Below, piece after piece: positions 8,941 to 19,747 of a DNA stretch of 64,000 nucleotides; the first letter of the stretch is position 1, and every line of letters begins with the position of its first letter. The DNA comes from Dyella sedimenti. GTDB lineage: Bacteria > Pseudomonadota > Gammaproteobacteria > Xanthomonadales > Rhodanobacteraceae. Position numbers and translations under genes: made by a program. A model generated the notes under the pieces. The model had not been told where the DNA came from. It did not search any database and saw only the letters and a list, made by a program, of their open reading frames with translations. The stretch spans positions 485,994 to 549,993 of the forward strand of contig NZ_JAKWJO010000002.1 of the NCBI RefSeq assembly GCF_022760995.1, in the 5' to 3' direction.

Positions 8941-9093
8941 CCGCAATACTTGGCGCGGGCCGTCAACATCACGTTCCCGCGCCGGAGGCCTTGCGAATGA
9001 TTACCATCAAGTCTCGTGCCGGCGTAAAGCCGGACGCTCCGCCATGGGACGCATGGCGGGGCTTGCGCTGGCGGATGCCGCTCGCCGTGGTCG

Positions 9094-11292
9094 TCAGTGT
9101 TCGGCCGACTTCAGCGCTTCCGCGATCAGCGTCGCCGCCGCGTACGCATCGCCGCTCGGCTGGTCCGGATAACGTTGCGTGCCGTGGTTCCAGGCATCGC
9201 CCATGGCGAACCAGTCGATGGGCTTGGCTGGTGAGCCGGTGCGCAGTGCCTGGTCCAGTGCGTTGAAATAGGTCGCCCAGCGCGGGCGGTAGTAGTCACG
9301 CGTCAAGCCCGCCCAATCCTTGTTGCCGTAGTCGTGCAGGTCGGCGCCTTCGCTGGCCTTGCGGTCGCCCCAGGTGGTGAGGATGGAGCGGGCGTCGTAG
9401 TCGAGCCGGGCACGTTCCTGTGGCGTGGACGCCCAAGGTCCGGTTTGCGCCAGCCAGCCGCCCACCAGGAAGAAACGGTTGCTCGAAAGCAATTGGTCCT
9501 GCAGGTCCATCAGCGCCAGCCATCGCTGCGCAAGGCGCTCGAACTGCGCGCGGTCCCTGCCGTCGTAGGCGGCCTTGATCCGCGGCAGCAACTGGCGGCT
9601 TTCGTTGGCGAGCGTCTGGCGGGCGATATCCACCAGGTCGTATTGGTAGGTTTCGCTGCCGCGCAGTGACGGGGCCACCTGCAGCATCTCGGGCAAGGCC
9701 CGCCTGAAGGCCTCGGCGCTGTATCGCATGGCCTCGGGCGACCAGTGGGATGCGCGGTTCACGTCAAGGCTGGGCTGCGCGTCGAACAGAGACTCCTGCG
9801 CCGCATCGCGCTCGCTGTTGAAGACTACGTCGTCGATGCGGATGTCGTAGGCCGTGCTGGCCAGGATCTTCCAGGCGGCCAATGCATGCGGATCGGCGGC
9901 GCCGTAGCGGCGCTGCACGTAGCCGGCCGTCCACTGCGCGACGTCCACCGGCTCGTTGCGCCAGGCCATCTCCGTGAACAGGTCGAAGGCGTAGGGGTTG
10001 GTATCCATGCCCTCGGTAAAGAGCGCGGTACCCGTCATGTTGGCATTCGTGCGGCCCAGCCGCTGCAGCCGTTCGGTGATGTTGCGGACATTGGCGCCGA
10101 GCGTGGTGCGGCCACCGAATTCCCAGATGCCGCCGAACAGGAACGGGGCGCCCTGGAAATCCTTCTGGCGGTCGTCGCGCGGCACGCGGTCGTGGTCGAT
10201 GTCGACCACCAGCAGATGCCGACGGTCGACCCCGGCGAGCAGGTCCTGGCGCGGGTTGCCCTGCCAGGCCAGCATCATCCAGCGCGCGTCGGGATGCGCG
10301 GCGAGCAGCGCATCCTGCACGTCGCGCGCCGCCTCCGGCACGGGCACGTCGCCCGAATCGCCGCCTTCCTGGAACACTTCCATGTCGTAGATGCCGCTGT
10401 CGCCGAACAGCTCGCGCTGGTGCCGGTAGAACGCGGCGGCCAGCCGGGCGAACATCGGATCGCGCGGATCGAGCCAGCCCGGGCGGGTGAAGCCGGCCCA
10501 TTCGCCTTGTGGCACCACGTGCGCCTTCGGGAATTTCTTCTGGAAATCGGCGGGCACGATGCCGTAGAAGCCCGGCAGCACCGGCGTGATGCCAAGCTCG
10601 CGCAGGCGTGCCACGATCCTGCGCGCCGACGCCGCGCGCTGCTGCATCAGGGCCGTGCTGATGGGGCCATTGAAGCAGCACAGGTTGCCCATCAACTGCC
10701 AGTTCTGGTGGGCCGGCTGGGTGATCCAGCGGCGGATGTCCTCGTCGGCATAACCGATCTCGCGGAAGGTCTGGTAGAGCACGCTGTCCATGCCGCGCTC
10801 GACCACCATGGCGTTGATGCCGGAGAGCGCGAGCACGTCGATTTCCCGCTGCCAGCGCGGCCAGTCCCAATAGGGCGAGGTATAGCCGTCGACGTTCTCG
10901 TTCAGCGCGTAGCGGTACGCATACCTCGTATCTCCCTCGATGGCCTGGGCCGGCAGGGGAAACGGCTGGGTGCCGACCCGGTCGCCGTTGGGCGAGATCT
11001 GCACCTGCGCCACGTATTTCAGGTACCAGTTCACGCCGAACAGCAAGGCGCTGGGCGTGCTGCCCTCGACCCGGATATGGCCGTTCGAGCTGCCGATGCG
11101 GAAACGCTCGCGGCCTGGCTGCGGCGCCAGCGTACCCAGCTCGAACTGCGCGGCCTGCCGGGGCAGCAGGCGCGCGATGACGGCTTGCTCCGGCGCGGTA
11201 TCGAAACCCGGCGCCTCTGCCGCACAGGCGGTCCAGCCCCACCAGAGCCATGGCAGGCTTGCCATCCAGATCCGTAAAGCAGATGCGCGCAT
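9094..11292 (-). CDS. alpha-N-acetylglucosaminidase, GH89 family, exported
   Basis: 732 residues from ATG 11292, opening with a signal peptide (Arg-rich start, WMASLPWLWWGW core, ACAAEA cleavage zone). Domain order follows NAGLU/GH89: a small N-terminal domain to about 125, a catalytic (beta/alpha)8 barrel to about 450, and an all-helical C-terminal domain. Candidate catalytic residues are Glu309 in VFQEGG and Glu427 in LFTEGMDTNPYAFD, aligned with the two glutamates of human and clostridial enzymes. It should remove terminal alpha-linked GlcNAc from glycans such as heparan-type chains or mucin caps. The protein is complete relative to family length. Start is uncertain (ATG 11265 or 11322 possible); no strong ribosome-binding site was seen. 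Confidence 0.88.
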   Translation of the reverse strand: MRASALRIWMASLPWLWWGWTACAAEAPGFDTAPEQAVIARLLPRQAAQFELGTLAPQPGRERFRIGSSNGHIRVEGSTPSALLFGVNWYLKYVAQVQISPNGDRVGTQPFPLPAQAIEGDTRYAYRYALNENVDGYTSPYWDWPRWQREIDVLALSGINAMVVERGMDSVLYQTFREIGYADEDIRRWITQPAHQNWQLMGNLCCFNGPISTALMQQRAASARRIVARLRELGITPVLPGFYGIVPADFQKKFPKAHVVPQGEWAGFTRPGWLDPRDPMFARLAAAFYRHQRELFGDSGIYDMEVFQEGGDSGDVPVPEAARDVQDALLAAHPDARWMMLAWQGNPRQDLLAGVDRRHLLVVDIDHDRVPRDDRQKDFQGAPFLFGGIWEFGGRTTLGANVRNITERLQRLGRTNANMTGTALFTEGMDTNPYAFDLFTEMAWRNEPVDVAQWTAGYVQRRYGAADPHALAAWKILASTAYDIRIDDVVFNSERDAAQESLFDAQPSLDVNRASHWSPEAMRYSAEAFRRALPEMLQVAPSLRGSETYQYDLVDIARQTLANESRQLLPRIKAAYDGRDRAQFERLAQRWLALMDLQDQLLSSNRFFLVGGWLAQTGPWASTPQERARLDYDARSILTTWGDRKASEGADLHDYGNKDWAGLTRDYYRPRWATYFNALDQALRTGSPAKPIDWFAMGDAWNHGTQRYPDQPSGDAYAAATLIAEALKSAEH

Positions 11293-11462
11293 GACGAGTA
11301 CCGGGCCTATCGATCCCGGCATCGTATACCGCCCGGCAACGCCGGACGCCACGCCACTAATGTCAACGATGCTGGCGACCGGGGCAAACGGTTGGCGGGC
11401 GGAGAGGCATCTGCCCGCTTTCGTCGTCAGCTCTTTGTTCGCTCGCAGCGGGACAGGCGTGG

Positions 11463-12089
11463 TCAGGCCGGTCGATAAATCTGCGCCATCGATCCAAGCG
11501 GGAAGGCCTTCGAGCCGACCAGCTTCAGTGGCCTCGGCGCGGGCAGGTCGGAGAAGATCGGCAGGCCTTTGCCCAACACGATCGGATAGACCATCAACAT
11601 GTACTCATCGACCAGGTCATGGGCGATGAGGCTGCGCGCAAAGGTGGCGCCTCCAAGGGCGAGGATTGGCTTGCCGTCCTTGGCCTTCAGCCGGGTGATT
11701 TCGTCGGCCAGGTCGCCATTGGCCACATAGGCCTCCGCCCAGCTTTCCGCGCCGGGTTGCAGCTGTCCGGCCTGGGTGTCGCCGGCCTGGGACCGGGCGT
11801 CGCGGAGTCCTTTGGCGGCCGTCTCCAGAACCGCCGGTCCCTGTCTTGAAAAGACCGCTTTGGGAAGCTGGTTCATCGGTGGCGCAAACACCAGGGTGGA
11901 AGTTGGCCAGAAGGGGGCCATGTCCCGGAAGGAGCGGCTGCCCATGATGATCAGGCTGGCGTTCCATAGGTTCTCCACTTTCCAGGCTATGGCCTCCTGG
12001 TCACCGCTGAATACCCATTGGATGTCGTTCCCAGGGCCGCTGACAAAGCCGTCGAGCGACATGGACATCGTAAGAACCAACTTTCTCAT
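11463..12089 (-). CDS. dihydrofolate reductase-like (RibD C-terminal domain family) protein
   Basis: 208 residues from ATG 12089, preceded by an excellent AAGGAG ribosome-binding site 7 bases upstream. The sequence opens MRKLVLTMSMSLDGFVSG, typical of the RibD C-terminal/DHFR-like family. It has IIMGSRSF and a GGATFARSLIAHDLVDEYMLMVYPIVLGKG block with the conserved GG nucleotide loop and PIVLG core. It probably reduces a pteridine-, pyrimidine- or other ring-type substrate with NADPH; physiological substrate unknown. A Gln/Ala-rich insertion around residues 115-135 is longer than usual. It lies alone, not obviously in an operon. Confidence 0.85.
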   Translation of the reverse strand: MRKLVLTMSMSLDGFVSGPGNDIQWVFSGDQEAIAWKVENLWNASLIIMGSRSFRDMAPFWPTSTLVFAPPMNQLPKAVFSRQGPAVLETAAKGLRDARSQAGDTQAGQLQPGAESWAEAYVANGDLADEITRLKAKDGKPILALGGATFARSLIAHDLVDEYMLMVYPIVLGKGLPIFSDLPAPRPLKLVGSKAFPLGSMAQIYRPA

Positions 12090-12558
12090 CGGATTCTCCT
12101 TGCGCCAGTTGGGGGCCAGATCCAACGGTTCCGGCAATTCGCTTTGCCGGCTTTCACTATCCGGTCGAATGGGCGGAACGGAATTCGACATCGTCCGAAA
12201 ATTTTCGCATTGGCAAGCACCAAGCCATTCCTGGGAAGCGTCCAGGAAGGGGGCCATGGCCGGCCCGTTCGCCATAGCCGTTTCGACCCAGAGTGGACTT
12301 GCGCTTTGCGGATCAGGAGCCGATTCGAGAAAGTTTTTGCGCCCGGTTCGAACCGGCAGGTTACGGCCAGCCCCCGTTCCTGCCGCGCGCCATGAGATTT
12401 TCCATCACATGAAGCCGTTTCTCGTTTAATTTGCTTTTCCGGCGCCTTCGCATCGGGGGAACCCTGAATGACAGAACCTGTCTACTCAGGTTGGTCGCAA
12501 CGCACGCTGATGGCATGCGTATGTTTCGTGTAGGTCCTTGGCTTGGATTAGGGGTGTG
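12090..12558. other. 469-bp intergenic region
   Basis: Must carry the promoters of the DHFR-like gene (leftwards) and the gene at 12559 (rightwards). A 21-codon frame (12468-12533, ATG behind GGGGGA) ends 25 bp before the next start and could be a leader peptide, but nothing beyond the ribosome-binding site supports it. I see no repeat or clear promoter hexamers. Confidence 0.45.
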
Positions 12559-13632
12559 ATGGAGCGTTCCGGGCAGGTCCGACATCGAAAGGAGGGGGAT
12601 AGTGCGCGCGGCCTTGCATTACTCGACAGCGAAACGCGCGCGGCTTTGGGGCGCGGGCGCTGGCGACAGCCGCCGCTGACGCGGCGGGCGTTGGTGCTGA
12701 CGTTGATTTTCGTATGGGTACTGCATGGACTGTTCGCGCTGGCGCTGTGGTACGAGATGCAACCCAAGCCGCGACGTCCGGAGGTGGTGGATGTCGATAT
12801 CGGTCAGGCGCTGATCGTGCGTCTGATCGATCGTTCCAGCAAGCCGCGCGCCACGCCACCAGCTGAGCCACCCGCGCCGCCCAATCAGCTGGTGCCAGCG
12901 CGGCCGGCGGTGGTCGCCCGCGTTAGCCCAATGATGCAAGAGAAATCCCGCCGTGACGCCATGGTCGTGCAGGATCACACGGCGACGCCTGCGCCGGCGG
13001 CTTCCGTGACGATGCCGTCCACCACAAGCTTGTTCGCGAAGGATGGTTCGATCCGGCTGCCATCGGCGACGGAGGCCGTGCCGGCACCAGCCAGCACCGG
13101 CGCCGGACGGGCCAAGGCTGTGGACGACCGCCAGATCATGCAGCACGACAGCAACCAGATGCACTACAAGGCCACCCGTTTCGAAAAATATTTCCCGCCG
13201 CCGAACGAGACAGCTGGCGGTGCCGTGGGGCGCCATATAGGCGATGCGATCAAGAAGATCACCAAAAGCGTGTGCGATCCCACCAAGAGCAGCGTGGCTT
13301 CAGACCTGCTGTGCGGCACACCTCCCCCACCCGCGTCGCCCATGGACAAGGACGAGCGTCTCAACCTGCCGCCGCCGCCCCTGGCCGACAATCCGAATCC
13401 GCCCAAGGTACCGCCACTTTCAAGCTGCATCGACGTTTACAGGGAGGGCAAACCGCTGCCGTACGGTTGCCCGGTGGACACGCCCGATCAGGCGTTCAGG
13501 GCCGAGATGCGCGAATGCATCGATCTGTTCCGGGCGGGCAAACGCCTCAAGACGTGGTGCCCTCTCGATACGCCCAAGCGCGCGGCGGCAGAGTCGCTGC
13601 CGGCGGGTTCCACGAGTGCTGGGGCGCATTGA
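12559..13632 (+). CDS. membrane-anchored proline-rich protein with two C-terminal Cys motifs, unknown function
   Basis: 357 residues from ATG 12559 (TTAGGGG upstream). A hydrophilic N-terminus of about 40 residues precedes one membrane helix (about 43-66), giving an N-in/C-out topology. The periplasmic part is rich in Pro, Ala and Ser, as in TonB-type proteins, but no TonB C-terminal domain is present. Near the C-terminus a motif of about 20 residues occurs twice: CIDVYREGKPLPYGCPVDTP (about 290-309) and CIDLFRAGKRLKTWCPLDTP (about 320-339). The conserved Cys pairs suggest disulfides. Two more cysteines lie near 250-265. I do not recognise a family; a periplasmic structural or envelope-spanning role is inference. 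Confidence 0.68.
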   Translation: MERSGQVRHRKEGDSARGLALLDSETRAALGRGRWRQPPLTRRALVLTLIFVWVLHGLFALALWYEMQPKPRRPEVVDVDIGQALIVRLIDRSSKPRATPPAEPPAPPNQLVPARPAVVARVSPMMQEKSRRDAMVVQDHTATPAPAASVTMPSTTSLFAKDGSIRLPSATEAVPAPASTGAGRAKAVDDRQIMQHDSNQMHYKATRFEKYFPPPNETAGGAVGRHIGDAIKKITKSVCDPTKSSVASDLLCGTPPPPASPMDKDERLNLPPPPLADNPNPPKVPPLSSCIDVYREGKPLPYGCPVDTPDQAFRAEMRECIDLFRAGKRLKTWCPLDTPKRAAAESLPAGSTSAGAH

Positions 13633-13734
13633 TCACTGTCCACCACACATGGCATGGTCCTGTAGCGTCCGCTTCCGGCCCATGGCGGACAAGGTGGTCC
13701 TGGCATAGAGGGTCCCAACAAGAGGCGCCGGGAT

Positions 13735-14115
13735 ATGCATCACTCGAGATTGTGCGCTGTGCTGATTGACTGCAATGTCTCCGACGTCGATAAGGCCGCC
13801 GGGTTTTGGGCCGGGGCCTTGGGTCGCGCGGTGGATCCTGGTCACCCGGGCACGCGCGGCAACTACCGCATGCTGGAGACGCCGCCGGACGAACCCATCG
13901 TGCAGATCCAGCGGGTCACGCACGAGAGCAGGGTTCATATCGATATCGAGACCGACGACATCCCTGCTGAAGTACTTCGCCTGGAAGGGCTGGGTGCCGT
14001 CGTCGTCAGTCGCTTGGAGCGATGGGTGGTAATGCAGGCTCCTACAGGGCAACGATTCTGCGTCGTGCGCGTGCAGCGGCCGGGCTTTCCCAAGAACGCC
14101 AACCGTTGGGACTAG
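13735..14115 (+). CDS. VOC-superfamily protein (glyoxalase/bleomycin-resistance fold)
   Basis: 126 residues from ATG 13735. The frame reads as one betaalphabetabetabeta pair: CAVLIDCNVSDVDKAAGFWAGALG at the start, RVHIDIETDDIPAEVLRLEGLGA in the middle and FCVVRVQRPGF at the end, typical of the VOC-superfamily Glyoxalase-like group. These are small metal-binding or ligand-binding proteins; some are dioxygenases or resistance proteins, but the actual reaction is unknown. The gene stands alone behind the Cys-motif gene, about 100 bp away, and just before a decayed gene. Confidence 0.78.
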   Translation: MHHSRLCAVLIDCNVSDVDKAAGFWAGALGRAVDPGHPGTRGNYRMLETPPDEPIVQIQRVTHESRVHIDIETDDIPAEVLRLEGLGAVVVSRLERWVVMQAPTGQRFCVVRVQRPGFPKNANRWD

Positions 14116-14154
14116 AAGCCTGTTCAACGGGTGTTACGCCGGGTTTTCGGATAG

Positions 14155-14385
14155 GGGTGTCGGCAGCCATTGTGGCTGGGGAAGCCAAGCGGCGATGTAT
14201 GGATCACCCATGAGAACAAGTGCTTCATCTGGCTGAAGTGACTGCCCGACGTATCGGGACAGAACTGTGGCCAGGGCTGGTTCAAGTTCGAATCCACCAC
14301 GACGAGATGCGGCAGGCACTTCACCAGCTTCGAGAAGATCAGCCCGCCGTTGATGCCGATTCCTACGGGCGAATTGGCAGCATAG
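14155..14385 (+). pseudogene. decayed gene remnant with an in-frame stop
   Basis: A frame read from 14155 gives protein-like sequence with residues such as GDVWITHENKCFIWLK. It hits a TGA at 14239-14241 and continues in the same frame with LPDVSGQNCGQGWFKFESTT and CGRHFTSFEKISPP up to a TAG at 14383. A TAG also lies directly upstream at 14152. Aromatic and Cys-rich composition with few rare codons looks like a real protein interrupted by one substitution, with the start lost. I do not recognise the family. Bases here are less GC-rich than neighbouring genes, suggesting foreign origin. Confidence 0.5.
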
Positions 14386-14912
14386 CCATCCAGTCGGACC
14401 CTGTGCAAGTAGCGCGGCAGACGCTTGTCGGTTCCACCTATGTGGTGACCTACGAGGGCGGAAGCACGGTGCGCGTGCGACGCATGTGTCGGTGGCCCAG
14501 TTGGTGTCACTTTATGTGCTCGGTGTTGCTGTCTTTTGCGCATGACAGTAAATAGCGGTTGGCGCGAAGTGACTGACAGCAAATGCGTCCCCGAGGCCGT
14601 TATGAACGCGGGGCGGTTCACATTTGAAGGCCTTATCAGATCCGGTAAGAGCCGCGATGACCTTCAATGCCTCGCATCCAGCACCGCCTAGGCCAGCATC
14701 TTCCTGATGCTTAGTGTTCCCTGATGCCAGTGCCTCAAGTCGGCAGAAGACCCCTCATGCCACCAAAGCGCTCCACCGAACCGCGCTAGCGGTATAGCTG
14801 ATTGGCGTGGATGCATAGATCGGCTCCAACACCATCGGACAAAAGGACATCTATTTCACAGGGGGCATGTTAGGTCTCATCCAGGGAGGGTAGAACAAGG
14901 AGGGGGCTGCTC
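14386..14912. other. 527-bp region without a supported gene
   Basis: Follows the decayed gene and has lower GC than the surroundings. A 49-codon frame from ATG 14542 to 14691 continues the frame of the remnant and could be another fragment of it; it lacks a good ribosome-binding site. The autotransporter promoter should be in the right part; its ribosome-binding site AAGGAGGGGG ends about 6 bases before ATG 14913. Confidence 0.45.
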
Positions 14913-18110
<3,198 letters not shown>

Positions 18111-18169
18111 TGCCCCATGCAGCTGGCGGCTCTATCCTTCGACATCAATCGGCGGCAAATTTCAGGAAT

Positions 18170-18358
18170 TCATCCAGCTAGTAGAGTTCGTCGTCTAGCG
18201 ACAGCGGCCACGCCGAGGCTCGCGTACTTCTTCTTCCAGACGTAGAACGTCGCCTCGGCGATGCCCATCTGCCGGCATACGTCAGCAACGACCATGCCGG
18301 ACTCCGCCAGCCGCAGCGCGTAGGCGATCTGCTCCTCGGTGAATCTCGACTTCTTCAT
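18170..18358 (-). mobile_element. IS3-family OrfA transposase remnant
   Basis: A short frame from ATG 18358 (GGGAGGAGCG upstream) gives MKKSRFTEEQIAYALRLAES followed by DVCRQMGIAEATFYVWKKKY, the helix-turn-helix start of IS3-family OrfA proteins. After KKKYASLGV the sequence leaves the family consensus and stops, so the leucine-zipper part of OrfA and all of OrfB (integrase core) are missing. No terminal inverted repeats or target duplication could be identified. It is a dead fragment marking an old insertion between the autotransporter and ntrB. Confidence 0.82.
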
Positions 18359-18733
18359 CGCTCCTCCCATCCCATCCGGAATGCCTCAAAGCGACCTTAC
18401 CTCTACTTTTAAATGACTACGAAATTCCGGGACGATGTCACAACAGCAGCAAGGTGATCGACACCAGCGCGTGGTTCAGACCGCGCCGGAGCGCTGTTCA
18501 GCTATTACCAGCGCCTGCATTTTGCCTCAAAACGCATGCCGGAAGTACTTGCTAACACATTGATTTAAAATCTTTTACGCAAGAATTCACAAGGCATGGC
18601 TTGTTCAAGGTCCGAACGCTAAAGTTTGTGCAAGCCGCACAAACTATGGGCCTGTGAACAACACGGATGACGAGCGCCACTGACAGCCGGCATCGGCATT
18701 GCACCGTTTGGAAGCATTGTCCATGATGGTGCA
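18359..18733. other. intergenic region upstream of ntrB
   Basis: Contains the lost end of the IS remnant, an AT-rich stretch near 18545-18600 that is the best promoter candidate, a perfect short palindrome at 18623-18645 and a hairpin reaching into the ntrB start codon. glnA, often upstream of ntrBC, is not here. Confidence 0.55.
18623..18645. promoter_or_regulatory. palindrome AGTTTGTGC / GCACAAACT
   Basis: Perfect 9-bp arms with a 5-bp spacer (AAGCC), about 90 bp before ntrB. No T-tract follows, so a protein-binding operator is as likely as an RNA hairpin. Confidence 0.5.
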
Positions 18734-18736
18734 ATG
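18697..18736 (+). promoter_or_regulatory. hairpin sequestering the ntrB start codon; NtrC-like half-sites
   Basis: CATTGCACC (18697-18705) and GGTGCAATG (18728-18736) are exact inverted copies. The second arm ends in the ATG of ntrB, and a smaller TGGA/TCCA stem fits inside the loop. In RNA the start codon would be base-paired. As DNA, TTGCACC and GGTGCAA match NtrC half-sites, although the spacing (22 bp) is wider than the usual site. Confidence 0.5.
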
Positions 18737-19747
18737 AGTGAATGGACGAACCGTGGGTGGGCCGAGCCGCTGGCGACCGGGGTGGCGCTGGCGGACGGGG
18801 CACTGCGCCTGCGCTGGGTGAATCCGGCGCTGGCGGAACTGCTGGCCATCGGACCGCGCAGTGCGGTGGGGCAGTCGTTGGCGGTCCTGCTGCACCGGCC
18901 GGAATGGATGGCGCTCGCGCAACGCGCCCTGGGGGAGCCTTCGCCCGTGCAACTGCGGGGCGTCGAGGTGCCGGGGACGCGCGGCGATGGCGCGCGCATG
19001 GACGTGGCGATGCAGCCGCTGCCCGGCGGCGAGCTGTTGTTGGAGGTGCATGCGCTGGCGCCGCCCGCGCCTTCCGGCACGCCGCTGTCGGCTACCCTGC
19101 GCGGTTTCGCGCACGAGGTGAAGAACCCGCTGGCCGGCTTGCGCGGCGCCGCGCAACTGCTGCAGCGGCGGGTAGAGGACGAGCAGCTGCGTTCGCTCGC
19201 CGGCCTGGTGATCGCCGAGGCGGACCGGCTCGCGGCGCTGGCCAATCGCCTGCTGCGCCACGATGGGGCCGCCGCCCGGCCGGGACCGGTGAACATCCAC
19301 GAGCAGTTGGAGCGCCTGGGCGACCTGCTGCTGGCCGAGCCCGCGCCGCCAGCGATTCGCCACGACTACGACCCCAGTCTTCCCGACGTCCACGGCGATG
19401 CCGACCGCCTGTTGCAGTTGCTGCTCAACCTGGCGCGCAACGCCGTCGAAGCGGGCGCGCGCACCATCACCTTCCGCACCCGTGCCGAGCCCTCCGTGCG
19501 GCTGGGCGAGCGCATGGCGCGCATGACCCTGCGAGTGGACGTGATCGACGATGGCCCAGGCGTGCCGGCGGCGTTGCGCGACACCTTGTTCGAACCGCTG
19601 GTGTCCGGCCGTGCCGACGGCAGCGGCCTGGGCCTGGCGCTGGCGCGGGAGATCGCGCGCGAGCACGGCGGCGAGCTGCGCTGCGCCAGCCGGCCGGGCG
19701 ACACCGTGTTTTCCCTCTACCTGCCGATGGGACATGCCCATGACTGA
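18734..19747 (+). CDS. ntrB: nitrogen regulation sensor histidine kinase NtrB (GlnL)
   Basis: 337 residues. An N-terminal PAS-like sensor domain (about 1-105) precedes the dimerisation helix with GFAHEVKNPLAG, where His127 is the phospho-accepting residue. The ATPase domain follows with NLARNAVEAGA (N box), DDGPGVP (G1) and GSGLGLALAREIAREHGG (G2). NtrB, controlled by PII, phosphorylates or dephosphorylates NtrC according to nitrogen status; it is cytosolic with no membrane helix. The start is ATG 18734, which lies within a hairpin and lacks a good ribosome-binding site. Its end overlaps ntrC by 8 bp, supporting co-translation. Confidence 0.92.
   Translation: MSEWTNRGWAEPLATGVALADGALRLRWVNPALAELLAIGPRSAVGQSLAVLLHRPEWMALAQRALGEPSPVQLRGVEVPGTRGDGARMDVAMQPLPGGELLLEVHALAPPAPSGTPLSATLRGFAHEVKNPLAGLRGAAQLLQRRVEDEQLRSLAGLVIAEADRLAALANRLLRHDGAAARPGPVNIHEQLERLGDLLLAEPAPPAIRHDYDPSLPDVHGDADRLLQLLLNLARNAVEAGARTITFRTRAEPSVRLGERMARMTLRVDVIDDGPGVPAALRDTLFEPLVSGRADGSGLGLALAREIAREHGGELRCASRPGDTVFSLYLPMGHAHD

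Noticed and set aside
14279..14297. T-loop-like GGTTCAAGTTCGAATCC suggesting a tRNA
   Set aside because: No acceptor, D or anticodon stem can be built around it; it lies inside the protein-like decayed gene.
14124..14621. 165-codon minus-strand frame over the decayed gene
   Set aside because: His/Ser/Pro-rich composition without domains; the opposite strand reads as a real but broken protein.
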